Origin: Castor canadensis
Lineage: Eukaryota > Chordata > Mammalia > Rodentia > Castoridae
NCBI RefSeq assembly: GCF_047511655.1
Contig: NC_133400.1
Location: 37,960,001 to 38,024,000 of the forward strand
Length of the DNA: 64,000 bases
Direction of reading: 5' to 3'
Within the stretch, counting starts at the first letter, position 1. Every line of letters begins with the position of its first letter. Under the pieces are notes generated by a model that had not been told where the DNA came from, did no database searches, and saw nothing but the letters and a program-made list of their open reading frames with translations. Both the position numbers and the translations under genes were made by a program. Below are positions 1-10,762 of this stretch, one piece after another.

Positions 1-179
1 CTAATGTGAATGCAGCTCTGACACTGATGACTGACCCATAAGTAGCCTAGCATCCAGCCCTCAGACTTTACCAGCTTGACACAGTTGTTGCTCTTATAGT
101 GTTTTGTTTTCTCCTCTTTGAATGGTACTGGAGACTGAGCTCTCAAGAGAAGACTCACTAAGATGTCAACCAAATAAAG
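1..179. other. unassigned AT-rich sequence
   Basis: I recognise no gene or repeat here. It directly precedes L1 ORF1-like sequence and may be the degraded 5' part of the same L1 element, but the sequence does not show this. Confidence 0.3.
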
Positions 180-558
180 TTGGAAGAGCCATCCGGCTTA
201 ACAGATGAACAAATCACAACTTAGAAACATAAGAAACATGAAAATGCAATGCAATATGATTCCGAAAAAAAAGCTCATAACAATAAGAGATTCCAAAACT
301 ACCAAAATGACTGACATGCTAGACAAAGAATTCAAAAGTCTATTGTTAAAAAGATCAATGACCTCAAAGAGGTTTCAAACAGCTGAATGAAGTAAGCAAG
401 TCAATTCAAGATCTGGAAGAGAAAGCGACATGGATGAGAAACTCAGTAAGGATCCTGAGATTCTGAAAAAAACATGAAGGAAATGAAAAACCCAATAAAT
501 CCAAAAAAAGTGAAAAGCATCACCAATAGACTAGAACAAGTAGAAGAAATAATATCAG
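180..558 (+). mobile_element. L1 LINE fragment, ORF1 coiled-coil region
   Basis: The A-rich sense strand contains degenerate coding sequence with heptad-like Lys/Glu/Met/Ile-rich stretches: residues about RNIRNMKMQ and MKEMKNPINPKK, then ITNRLEQVEEIISG. That is the pattern of the coiled-coil to RRM transition of L1 ORF1p, an RNA-binding chaperone. It is broken by stops, and the homology ends abruptly near 558 where foreign GC-rich DNA begins. It is probably the 5' part of the L1 that resumes at about 1603. Confidence 0.7.
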
Positions 559-561
559 GAG

Positions 562-1265
562 GCACATGGGACTGCGCCGGGAGATACTGCTCATGCCAGG
601 GGCCTTGGCTTCAGGCAGGGGCCCCACTAATGCTGACACAGCCGCGGCCACTTCAGCCAGGCCCAGCAGCAGGGCCTCCAGGGTCTCCAATTCCGTCTGG
701 TACATGGACACCCCATGGTCCCACTGGGTGTGGTGCAGCAGCTTCCAGGCCCCAGTGAATGAACTGTCGGCCACAGCGAAGGCAGCTCAGGGATTACAGC
801 TCTGGGGGTTCTGACATCTGGCTGGGGCTGGGGCCACTGAAGGGCTGACATCCCAGCTTCTTATGGTTCATGAAGACAGTGATGGCTTCCAATGGGAAGG
901 TCTGCAAGCAGAGGCCGCAGGTCAACAGATCTGGTGTTTGTCGGTCCAGGGCTGATGGTTGGCAAGGTTAGGGGTCAGCGGCATCCACAGGGCCCAGTGG
1001 CTCCGTGCGCCGAAGGTGTGGAGGGCGGCCCCAGTGGGCCCGGGGCCCAGGGACTGGCAGGGTTAACCCCTGAACCTCTCGGGCACGGACTTGTCCTTTG
1101 AGGACAAGTGCCCCAGCCCCTGGGCCTGCAGGAATTGCATGTCTGGCTCCGGCTTCACATCGATGATGAGGTCCGACATCTCCATCTCATCATCTGGAGT
1201 GGTGGCGGCGGGCACAGGGTGTGCTCTGTGGGGCATGCTGCCAGCCTTGTGGCAGAACATTAGTT
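562..1265 (-). pseudogene. ZNF296: ZNF296-like retro-fragment, antisense to flanking L1
   Basis: A GC-rich island is embedded in AT-rich L1 DNA. On the minus strand from 1260, the translation starts near the native initiator: an MFCHKAGS-like start, then an acidic PDDEMEMSDL stretch and a KPEPD motif. Further on come a C2H2-type zinc-finger segment (LLTCGLCLQTFPLE, MNHKKLGC) and a second finger (FTGAWKLLHHTQWDHG), followed by an Ala/Leu-rich linker ending at SRRSPMC. This order matches the N-terminal half of ZNF296, a zinc-finger transcription regulator related to BCL11A/B. The reading frame is disrupted by an in-frame stop after residue about 65, small indels, and a TAA at 794-796. No intron interrupts it. 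The copy stops mid-coding sequence near 562, so it is 3'-truncated, which is unusual for a retrocopy. No function is expected. Identification rests on recognising the ZNF296 motif order. Confidence 0.8.
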
Positions 1266-1339
1266 GCCGTGGGTTGGGCAGGTGGGACAGGCAGGCTGAG
1301 GACGCACAAGCCGTGCACCCTTGGAGTGCAGCGCTCAGG

Positions 1340-1490
1340 GACTCACTATGTTGTCCGAGCTGGCGTCAAACTCCTGACTCAAGTAATCCTTCTGCCTCAC
1401 CCTCCTTTGTATCTGGGACTACAGATAAGTACCATGAGCCTCATGCATGCTAGGCAAGCACTCTACCACTAAGTTACTTGCTTGGCCTTA
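1340..1490 (-). repeat. B1-ID chimeric SINE
   Basis: The antisense 7SL-like part (ACTCACTATGTTGTCC, then GGGACTACAGATAAG) is followed by an antisense ID/tRNA-like part (CATGCTAGGCAAGCACTCTA). It lies between the ZNF296 fragment and the resumed L1. Confidence 0.75.
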
Positions 1491-1602
1491 AGGTTGTCCT
1501 CTAGAAAAGTAAAACTGAACAAGGCCAAAGGCACCAGGGAAAAACCAGGCAGTGAACCTGTGGAGATGGGGTTGAAGTGAAAGGGTCTCAGTAGCCCTGA
1601 CC
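1491..1602. other. unassigned linker between SINE and L1 ORF2
   Basis: Short sequence that I cannot assign. It could be L1 or the 5' flank of the ZNF296 fragment. Confidence 0.3.
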
Positions 1603-1609
1603 ATTATCA

Positions 1610-4600
1610 TCAATAGATAGGTCATCCAAACAAAAAATCAATAAAGAAATCCTAGATCTAAAATATACAATAGATCAAATGGACTTAGTTGACGTCTACA
1701 GAACATTTCATCCAACTTCTACACAATATACATTCCTCTCAGCAGCCCATGGAACCTTCTCCAAAATAGATCATATCCTAGGGCACAAAGCAAGCCTCAG
1801 CAAATATAAGAAAATAGAAATAATACCGTGCATACTATCTGACCACAATGCAGTAAAAGTAGAACTCAACAACAAAAGTAAAGACAAAAAACATGCAAAC
1901 AGCTGGAAACTAAATAACTCATTACTTAATGAAGAATGGATCATTGATGCAATAAAAGAGGAAATTAAAAAGTTCCTGGAAGTCAATGAAAATGAAAACA
2001 CAACATACCGGGACCTATGGGACACAGCTAAGGCAGTCTTGAGAGGAAAGTTTATAGCCATGAGTGCATATATTAAAAAGATTGAAAGATTCCCAAATCA
2101 ATGACCTAATGATACATCTCAAACTCCAAGAAAAACAAGAACAAGCAAATCCCAAAACAAACAGAAGGAGAGAAATAATTAAGAGCTGAAGTCAATGAAA
2201 TAAAAACAAACAAAAAAAATACAAAGAATTAATGAAAGAAAAAGTTGGTTCTTTGAAAAAATAAACAAGATCGATAGACCCCTGGCAAACCTGACTAAAA
2301 TGAGGAGAGAAAAAACCCAAATTAGTAGAATTAGGAATGCAAAAGGGGAGATAACAACAAATACCATGGAAGTCCAGGAAATCATCAGAGACTACTTTGA
2401 GAACCTATATTCAAATAAATTCGAAAATCTTAAAGAAATGGACAGATTTCTAGAATATGATCATCCAAAACTGAACCAAGAGGAAATTAATCACCTGAAT
2501 AGACCTATAACACAAAATGAAATTGAAGCAGCAATCAAGAGTCTCCCCAAAAAGAAAAGTCCAGGACCTGATGGATTCTCTGCTGAATTCTATCAGACTT
2601 TTAAAGAAGAACTGATACCAACCCTCCTTAAACTGTTCCACGAAATAGAAAGGGAAGGAAAACTGCCAAACACATTTTATGAAGCCAGTATTACACTTAT
2701 CCCAAAACCAGGCAAAGACACCTCCAAAAAGGAGAACTATAGGCCAATCTCCTTAATGAACATTGATGCAAAAATCCTCAACAAAATAATGGCAAACCGA
2801 ATTCAGCAACACATCAAAAAGATTATTCACCATGACCAAGTAGGCTTCATCCCAGGGATGCAGGGGTGGTTCAACATACGAAAATCAATAAACGTAATAA
2901 ACCACATTAACAGAAGCAAAGACAAAAACCACTTGATCATCTCAATAGATGCAGAAAAAGCCTTTGATAAGATCCAACATCGTTTCATGATAAAAGCTCT
3001 AAGAAAACTAGGAATAGAAGGAAAGTTCCTCAACATTATAAAAGCTATATATGACAAACCTACAGCCAGCATTATACTTAATGGAAAAAAATTAAAACCA
3101 TTCCCTCTAAAATCAGGAACCAGACAAGGATGCCCACTATCTCCACTCCTATTCAACATAGTACTGGAATTCCTAGCCAGAGCAATTAGGCAAGAAGAAG
3201 GAATAAAAGGAACACAAATAGGTAAAGAAACTGTCAAAATATCCCTATTTGCAGACGACATGATCCTATACCTTAAAGACCCAAAAAACTCTACTCAGAA
3301 GCTTCTAGACATCATCAATAGCTATAGCAAGGTAGCAGGATATAAAATCAACATAGAAAAATCATTAGCATTTCTATACACTAACAATGAGCAAACGGAA
3401 AAAGAATGTATGAAAACAATTCCATTTACAATAGCCTCAAACAAAATCAAATACCTAGGTGTAAACCTAACAAAAGATGTGAAAGACCTCTACAAGGAAA
3501 ACTATACACTTCTGAAGAAAGAGATTGAGGAAGACTATAGAAAGTGGAGAGATCTCCCATGCTCATGGATTGGTAGAATCAACATAGTAAAAATGTCGAT
3601 ACTTCCCAAAGTAATCTACATGTTTAATGCAATTCCCATCAAAATTCCAATGACATTCATTAAAGAGATTGAAAAATCTACCATGAAATTAATATGGAAA
3701 CACAAGAGGCCACGAATAGCCAAGGCAATACTCAGTCAAAAGAACAATGCAGGAGGTATCACAATACCTGACTTCAAACTATATTACAAAGCAATAACAA
3801 TAAAAACAGCATGGTACTGGCACAAAAACAGACATGAAGAGCAGTGGGACAGAATAGAGGATGCAGATATGAAGCCACACAACTATAAGCAACTTATCTT
3901 TGACAAAGGTGCTAAAAATATACGATGGAGAAATAGCAGCCTCTTCAACAAAAACTGCTGGGAAAACTGGTTAGCAGTCTGCAAAAAACTGAAACTAGAT
4001 CCATGTATATCACCCTATACCAAGATTAACTCAAAATGGATCAAGGATCTTAATATCAGATCCCAAACTCTTAAGTTGATACAAGAAAGAGTAGGAAATA
4101 CTCTGGAGTTAGTAGGTATAGGTAAGAACTTTCTCAATGAAACCCCAGCAGCACAGCAACTAAGAGATAGCATAGATAAATGGGACCTCATAAAACTAAA
4201 AAGCTTCTGTTCATCAAAAGAAAAGGTCTCTAAACTGAAGAGAACACCCACAGAGTGGGAGAAAATATTTGCCAATTATACATCAGACAAAGGACTGATA
4301 ACCAGAATATACAGGGAACTTAAAAAATTAAATTCTCCCAAAACTAATGAACCAATAAAGAAATGGGCATGTGAACTAAACAGAACTTTCTCAAAAGAAG
4401 AAATTCAAATGGCCAGAAAACACATGAAAAAATGCTCACCATCTCTAGCAATAAAGGAAATGCAAATTAAAACCACGCTAAGATTCCACCTCACCACTGT
4501 TAGAATAGCCATCATCAGCAACACCACCACCAACAGGTGTTGGCGAGGATGTGGGAAAAAGGAACCCTCTTATACTGTTGGTGGGAATGTAGACTAGTAC

Positions 4601-4863
4601 AACCACTCTGGGAAAAAATTTGGAGGCTACTTAAAAAGCTGGACATCGATCTACCATTTGATCCAGCAATACCACTCTTGGGGATATACCCAAAAGACTG
4701 TTACTCCAGAGGCACCTGCACATCCATGTTTATTGCGGCACTATTCACAATAGCCAAGTTATGGAAACAGCCAAGATGCCCCAGCAAAGAAAATGTGATA
4801 TCTATACACAATGGAATTTTATGCAGCCATGAAGAAGAACGAAATGTTATCATTCGCTGGTAA
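1610..4863 (+). pseudogene. L1 ORF2 (endonuclease / reverse transcriptase), broken
   Basis: ORF2p nicks target DNA and reverse-transcribes L1 RNA. Visible parts: endonuclease C-terminal half at 1679-2103 with the SDHNA motif; a frame break before 2300; then 765 uninterrupted codons at 2300-4597. The latter contain the RT fingers ([17 protein letters not shown]), the [18 protein letters not shown] palm motif and the catalytic FADD at 3248-3259. After another frame change near 4540-4600 the C-terminal domain continues to 4863. The first half of the endonuclease is absent and there are at least two frame breaks, so no active protein is made. The long intact RT stretch indicates a fairly young insertion. 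Confidence 0.9.
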
Positions 4864-5329
4864 ATGGATGGAATTGGAGAACATCATTCTGAGTGAGGTT
4901 AGCCTGGCTCAAAAAACCAAAAATCATATGTTCTCCCTCATATGTGGACATTAGATCAAGGGCAAACACAACAAGGGGATTGGACTATGAGCACATGATA
5001 AAAGCGAGAGCACAAAAGGGAGGGGTGAGGATAGGTAAGACACCTAAAAAACTAGCTAGCATTTGTTGCCCTTAACGCAGAGAAACTAAAGGAGATACCT
5101 TAAAGCAACTGAGGCCAATAGGAAAAGGGGAACAGGTACTAGAGAAAAGGTTAGATCAAAAAGAATGAACCTAGAAGGTAACACCCACGCACAGGAAATC
5201 AATGTGAGCCAATGCCCTGTATAGCTATCCTTATCTCAACCAGCAAAAACCCTTGTTCCTTCCTGTTATTGCTTATACTCTGTCTACAACAAAATTAGAA
5301 ATAAGGGCAAAATAGTTTCTGCTGGGTAT

Positions 5330-5392
5330 TGAGGGGGCGGGAGAGGGAGGGGGCGGAGTGGGTGGTAAGGGAGGGGGTGGGGGCAGTGGGGA
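5330..5392 (+). other. G-rich tract in L1 3' UTR, possible G-quadruplex
   Basis: At least five runs of four or more G residues lie within about 60 bases, directly before the conserved L1 3' end. G-rich polypurine tracts are typical of mammalian L1 3' UTRs. Quadruplex folding is inferred. Confidence 0.6.
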
Positions 5393-5649
5393 GAAATGAA
5401 CCAAGCCTTGTATGCACATGTGAATTATAAAAGAAAAATGAAAAAAAACCCAAAATATAAATTGTGAAGTCATTTTTACAATCAAAATTAGAAAATGAAG
5501 TACAAGTACTAGAGTTTAGGAAATGAAAGTTTTAAATTTGAATTATTAGAAGAAAGCATTACTTTTTATAAAGTAACAAGTTTTTTTAATATCTGAAATT
5601 TAAAAAAATGTGAATTTACATGGACAAAATTTTTGAGTAATTTGTAATT

Positions 5650-5737
5650 TTTTATTTTGGTGGTGCTGGGGATCTGAACTCAGGGCCTCAAATATGCCAG
5701 GCAAGTACTTTACAACTGAACTAAATCTCTAGCCCAG
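5650..5737 (-). repeat. tRNA/ID-type SINE
   Basis: Antisense ID-like signature: GGTGCTGGGGATCTGAACTC, then GCCAGGCAAGTACTTTACAA and TCTCTAGCCC. Confidence 0.8.
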
Positions 5738-5847
5738 TAATTGTAACTTTTATCTCATCAGAATATAAAATGCCTCAAGCTCTTTTACTACTTCTACTGA
5801 TTGCTACATTAAATATAATTTGCAGTATTTCCTTTACTTTTAGAAAC

Positions 5848-5992
5848 CTTTTTTTTTTTGAGACAGTGTCTTCACTATATGTACTTAAGCAGGCCTCAAA
5901 TTCACTATGTAACTTTGAGATCACAATCTTCCTCCCCCACACAACCCCCACTTGAGTGCTGGGATTACAGGTGGGAATCACCATGCCTGACT
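5848..5992 (-). repeat. 7SL/B1-type SINE
   Basis: T-run at 5848 (antisense A tail), then GAGACAGTGTCTTCACTATA, later GTGCTGGGATTACAGGTG and CACCATGCCTGAC: the antisense B1 signature. Confidence 0.85.
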
Positions 5993-7388
5993 CCTTATTT
6001 TTTAGGTAACTTGTAAATATAACCCAAGACTCCTTTGCCCATAAAAATGAAAGAAAAGTTCATGTACAAAACTAATAACAAAATCAAGCCTCAAGTATTA
6101 AACTGCTCCCCAAAATATTTTAGAATATCATGGAGCTGGGGAGGCAGAGAGAGTTTAAGTACACAAGTTTGTACAGGTTAGCCTGCCTCCCAAATTCTCC
6201 CAGATTACTTTTATTTAATATTGCTCACATTTAAAAATAAACATACCTTCAAACAGACCTACCCTGACCATGGAGTCTTTCATGACATTTTGAATAATCA
6301 TTTTATAGATGCTACAGATGTTACAGTAGAATAAATTTGTATCAAGTAACTAAAGAACTATAGTTATTCTCTTAATTATTCACCAGTGAATAAGTAATAT
6401 TTTCTGGGATCATTACAACAGATGTAAACAAACTAAATTTTTAAGCTTTATAACAAGTCAGCTTATAAATATATCTACCAAATAATATATTTTTTAGAGA
6501 AATTGGTTAAATGAGGTCTGTCACAAACAGGTGAAACCTAATTTGCTCCTCTAACAAAGAAATCTTTAAGTACATAAAAAAGAAAATTAACTTTATGAGC
6601 ATCTGAAGCAAAATAATTACTTTTCTACATGACAAGCTCAGATCAGTATCCTCCTTCACCATATCCAAGGAATATTTTAACATTACTTTCCTCCAATAGT
6701 CTGGCTATAAACAGATAGACTGTGACACATCAATAATTCTTATAAAAGAATTTTAAAGAATGCCTACTCCACAAGTGGTTCTTGCTTTTTCTGAGGATAT
6801 ATTTCACAAGGATTCTTAGATATTAATTACATTTAAACTTTCTTGGTCAAAATCAGATTTTCATAAAGTATGTTTCAAAGATGAAATCACATTACATTCT
6901 TGGGAAATTTTTATTACTAATTTAAAATGCATACAGGGTAACTGCAGTAGTATCTGCAGGTGGATATGGGAAATAAGAGAAAAGGAATTCTTAGGAAATT
7001 TCTACATCTTATCTTGAGAACCTCTAAAGCTCCCTCTGCTGTCAACTAATTTAAGTGAAGGAGAAAAATGTAGACCTGTTTTCTTTTGGGAGGTAATAAG
7101 ATATGTGAGATAAAGGAAGAAGTTGACAATGCTACAATTGAAATTGAAACTACAGCTGACAATCACTAATTTTGTATTTCAAAATAGCAGTGAGAGAGGA
7201 TTTTGAATATTTACAACTCCAGGAAATGATAAATGTTTGAGGTGATGGATACACCAACTAGAAATAAACATATATACACAAAAGGGGGTAGGGAGAGATT
7301 CTGACAGCAGGGGCAAAGTCTAACTGATCACTAACTTCCCTAATAAGCCTGTGGTGAAGCACAAATGACACGTGCAGGAATTTTCAGG

Positions 7389-7661
7389 TGTTTAGGGTTC
7401 TCGGGTCCACTCTGAGAATGAAAGCACAGGCAGACTCCAGAAGCAGAGGTTGTAAAGATTTTATTTGTAGAGAAGAGAAGAGAAAGACTACATAGTGGGG
7501 TATGCAGGGGGGCCCAGAAACTGGTGGTCCTGTGAGCAAGGGTGGGGATTGGGTTTTATAGCCTTTTTGTGCATTGCCTGAGGGCAGAGATGTCTTTCAG
7601 ATGCAGACAGTCATTTCCTGGGAAGGAGAAGTGTCTCCTTGACCTCCTGCGGTCCATCCTT
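7389..7661 (-). repeat. 3' LTR of the old ERV (short)
   Basis: Plus-strand left edge TGTTTAGGG is the complement of an LTR terminus ending CCCTAAACA. On the minus strand a TATAAAA box (7554-7560) is followed about 90 bases later by AATAAA (7460-7465), the expected promoter-R spacing. A purine-rich run near 7662-7676 (minus strand GAGAGGGGGAAC) looks like the polypurine tract. The right edge is approximate, and the U3 appears shortened. Confidence 0.65.
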
Positions 7662-8251
7662 CAAGTTCCCCCTCTCAGTGACCACCCTAATTTTTGTTAA
7701 GAATAAGGACGACAAAGTCTGTTCAGTAACTGCTTCCTGCTGACAGGGGGTAATGAAGGGGTCCACAGCATCAGGGCTAACCACAAGAGGCATTTGTAGT
7801 TTGATGGATTCTAGATGAGAAGAAACAAACTTGACAAGTAAGTTTAAAATGCAAGGCCCAAACACAGCAAGAGAATAATGGCAACTATAGAACCCAGAAA
7901 GGGTAGGAACCAAGTCCTGGAGGGGAGCTAGGATTTTATTTGGTCCCTTATCTGTGTAGAAACCTGAGTTTCAAGATTGTTCCTGGAGCCACTTAGCCTG
8001 TTGGAGATGTGATCTACATGTTCCTCTACAATGCCTGAAGTGTTTATATATGTGCAACAGGAAGTATTGGCCATAGCACATACCCTTCCTTGTTTAGCCA
8101 AAAGAAACTCTAGGGCTAGGTGGTGGGCCATGACCATACAGGCAAGGGACAACAAAGACCTTTGCATGTCCTTAATGGCAAGGCCTACCTGTTCTGAGGT
8201 GCCCTCTACCACTTTGGTTAGATTTTTTGCAGTTACATGATTGGCAATCAC
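7611..8251 (-). pseudogene. old ERV envelope transmembrane subunit remnant
   Basis: Two minus-strand open stretches (8251-7928 and 7913-7611) together represent a retroviral TM protein, which mediates membrane fusion. The first contains a leucine-rich heptad region, the ectodomain motif with CX6CC (C-AMANTS-CC) and then a hydrophilic segment. The second contains a hydrophobic anchor ending GPCILNLLVKF. A frame change near 7920 separates them. CX6CC is characteristic of gammaretrovirus-type envelopes with covalent SU-TM linkage. The surface subunit and fusion peptide are absent. Confidence 0.85.
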
Positions 8252-8399
8252 CCATAGCTAATTCCAACTAGGGCTGCAATTAATGCTGTTATCCCTAAAA
8301 CTATTAGAGCAACCTCCCTCTTATCTCTATGGGAAATTGTTCCTGTTGTAGTTAGTATTCCGTTTTTTTTTGTTTTTGTTTTTGTTTTTTACAAATGGC

Positions 8400-10141
8400 T
8401 GTATGAGCATTCAGGATCGGAAAGCATACTTAGAATCAATATAGATGTTGACTCTCGGCTTCTGTTAGGGCCATTAATTCTGCCAACTGAGCACTTGTAT
8501 TAGGAGGAAGAGGACCTGATTTGAGGGTGCCAAATTCTGTTACAACTGCAAACCCTGCATGTCTGACAACATTTTTGACAAAGGAACTGCCATCAGTTTA
8601 TAATTCTAGATCTGACTTTTTAAAGGCTAATCAGTTAAGTCAGGTTGGGCAGCATAATTTTCCATAAGTACCTCCTCATATGAGGGTTCAGGATTTCCCT
8701 CTGCCTCTGGTAGAAGGGATGCAGGATTTAGGCTCTGACAGGTCCTTAAAGTTATTTCTGTCCCTCCTAGAAGCTGGGTCTGGAATTTAAGCAGATGGCT
8801 GTCAGATAGCCAAATTTCTCCTTTTGAGTTTAAAGTTCTCCCTAGGTTGTGTGGGGTATAAACCATTAGGAAGCAGTTTAGGATAAGTTTTTGAGCTTCA
8901 GGCACTAGAATGCTTACTGCAGCGACTGTTCAAAGACATCCTGGCCATCCCTTGGCTACTTGATCTAATTCTTTGCTTAAGTAGCCTACAGGCTGGGGAG
9001 TGATGCCCCAAAGCTGAGTCATGACACCCAAGGCCAGTCTACCCTTTTCATAGACATATAATTGAAACTTGTCTTGTACTAGGAGACCAGTGCTGGAGCT
9101 GTCATAAGGGGCTATTTAAACTTGTGGAATGCATTTTCTGACTTGTCATCCCATTCAATAAAGGGCTGGGTATCCTTCTGTACTTGCTTAAGGATTTGAT
9201 ATAAGGGCCTGGCTAGGTCTGCATATCCCAGGATCCAAACTCTACAGTATCCCATTGCCCCCAAAAGGCCCTCAATTGCTTTAGAGTTTTAGTTAAAGGA
9301 AACATCAGGATTGGAAGGATTCTATCTTCTCCTAGAGCCCTCATTTCTTTCTCCAGGACAAGACCTAAATATGTAACCCTAGACTGACACAATTGGGCTT
9401 TTTTTTTTTAATAGAGATTTTATATCCTCTATCTGCTAAGAAGTTTAATAAGGATTTAGTGGCTTGTAAAATGACAGGCTCAGTTGGTGTGAAATAACAG
9501 AGCCAATTCCAGTAGTTTGACTTTCTATCAGAACAGCAACCTTCTAACTAAGTTGCTTTTAGAATGGGAGTTACATATTTCTGTGAAATTGAGATTAATG
9601 CAAAAAGCATTAGGAATTAAAATGAATGAGTATTCCAATTAAAAACAGTGCAGGAGGTCATCTACATATTGTAGCAAGTAGCTTGTGGATACTGCCACTC
9701 TGCCAAGTCTTGGGTTAGAGACAACCCAAAGAAATGTGGGCTGTCTCTGAATCCCTGGGGGAGGACAGTTCAGGTGACCTGTCCAGACTTTTTTGTGGGG
9801 TACTCAAAGGCAAAGATAGGTTGACTTTTAGGATGTAAGGGAATGCAAAAGAAGACATCCTCAAGTCCAGGACAGAGTAGTAACCAGTACCAAGGAGGCA
9901 TTTGGGCTAAAAGTGTATAGGGATTTGGAACTACAGGGTGGAAAGGCACTACTGCTTCATTGATCAGGCGGAGATCCTGGACTAGCCTCCATTTGTTAGG
10001 TCCCTTCCTGACACCAAGAATAGGAGTATTAAATGGGCTGGAACATTCAATTAGCAGTTTCTGTCTCTTTAAGTTTTTAATTATGAGAATTAGCCCCTCC
10101 TTAATTTCTGACTTTAAAGGATATTGTTTTTGATGGGGGAA
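8400..10141 (-). pseudogene. old ERV pol remnant (RT and RNase H)
   Basis: The RT N-terminal region at 10141-9770 shows a KQYPLK-type start, a SPFNTPILGV motif, WRLVQDLRLIN and VPNPYTLL. The catalytic YVDD is encoded by minus-strand codons at 9657-9668. RNase H-like sequence with an AQLAELMALTEA segment lies at about 8560-8470. Numerous stops and frame changes follow 9770. The style of the RT segment is closest to the HERV-H/HERV-9/ERV-F group of class I ERVs; this grouping is by motif impression only. Confidence 0.85.
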
Positions 10142-10459
10142 TGTTAGGTTACAAATGTTAGGGTACCTTTGAGGCTTGCAGCCCACTCAGCCTGAAACCG
10201 GCCATGGTTAACATGACCCAAGCCACCACTTACTGGAACTAAGGGGGGTGGGATGGTTTCTGGGAACAGGGACTGTTTCTGGTTAATCTTGCTAAAACAG
10301 TATGTGAGTCAATGAGTTAAGACACCTGGTGTTTACCAAATTCCTGATAAATAATCTTCAAGTAATCTTGCCCCACCACCAAGATGTGGGTGATATCAGA
10401 AATATGTGACCCCAGGGACCATAAAAATTGCTGTGTGACCGTGACTAATGTCTAAAAAA

Positions 10460-10466
10460 TATAAAA
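10460..10466 (+). promoter_or_regulatory. LTR TATA box
   Basis: TATAAAA in U3, about 80 bases upstream of the LTR polyadenylation signal. The same box is at 17784-17790 in the 3' LTR. Confidence 0.8.
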
Positions 10467-10543
10467 GCAGCCTGAACTTTGTATTCGGGGTCCGTGTTGA
10501 AACCCACTGTGTCGGGCGGATACCCGGACCCCAGCTGGCTGGA

Positions 10544-10549
10544 AATAAA
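10544..10549 (+). promoter_or_regulatory. LTR polyadenylation signal
   Basis: AATAAA in R of the 5' LTR. The counterpart at 17868-17873 would serve the proviral transcript. Confidence 0.8.
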
Positions 10550-10624
10550 CCTCGCTTTGTGGCTTACATTATCGTGAGTGTCTTTTGTTCCTCTGAGGGG
10601 TGGTCAACTTTGGACCCCAACATC

Positions 10625-10642
10625 TGGAGGTCCCACCGAGAT
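10625..10642 (+). promoter_or_regulatory. primer binding site, tRNA-Gln
   Basis: TGGAGGTCCCACCGAGAT, two bases after the 5' LTR, is complementary to the 3' end of tRNA-Gln. The GGTCCC form matches the Gln isoacceptor whose acceptor stem begins GGTCCC. This assigns the element to the glutamine-primed (GLN-like) gammaretroviruses. Confidence 0.9.
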
Positions 10643-10762
10643 CTCAGCCCCTCCCTGAGAGGAACAAATGGCCTCCAATACTGAGGTTTAGTTGAGAAAG
10701 ACCGCGGAAGGAGGATTGGCCACCTCCGTTTGGAGGGACTTAGAGTCCCCGTCTGAATTTGG

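Larger units (their letters stand above)
1603..5460 (+). mobile_element. L1 LINE, ORF2 to 3' UTR and poly(A)
   Basis: Plus-strand L1 running from within the ORF2 endonuclease domain through reverse transcriptase and the Cys-rich C-terminus, a G-rich 3' UTR (about 5330-5392) and an A-rich tail. The last 1.2 kb is closely similar to the truncated L1 at 61984-63148, so both belong to the same relatively recent rodent subfamily. The element lacks the 5' part of ORF2 and is joined upstream to SINE/ZNF296 sequence rather than to ORF1. Confidence 0.95.
5461..7388. other. intergenic host DNA
   Basis: AT-rich DNA between the L1 and the ERV complex. Apart from the two SINEs annotated at 5650 and 5848, I see no gene, RNA gene or recognisable repeat. 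Confidence 0.6.
7389..10141 (-). mobile_element. old class I ERV, 3' half (RT-RNase H, env TM, LTR)
   Basis: Minus-strand retroviral DNA reading from reverse transcriptase (10141) through RNase H (about 8630-8400) straight into envelope transmembrane subunit (8251-7611) and a short LTR (7389-about 7661). Integrase and the envelope surface subunit are missing, so an internal deletion of more than 1.5 kb is inferred. The other half lies at 17947-20690, and a younger plus-strand provirus sits between. The RT open frame crosses from the young LTR into this element at 10141, marking the insertion point within pol. Confidence 0.88.
10142..10622 (+). repeat. 5' LTR of young ERV
   Basis: 481 bp beginning TGTTAGG and ending CCAACA, nearly identical to 17465-17946. 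It contains TATAAAA at 10460-10466 and AATAAA at 10544-10549, followed by a GT-rich downstream element. This gives U3/R/U5 boundaries typical of gammaretroviruses. Confidence 0.97.

Noticed and set aside
474-1453. Plus-strand open frames across 474-1453
   Set aside because: They are antisense to the ZNF296 fragment; the minus strand carries the recognisable zinc-finger protein.
2827-3261. 144-codon minus-strand frame
   Set aside because: Shadow of the L1 reverse transcriptase on the opposite strand.
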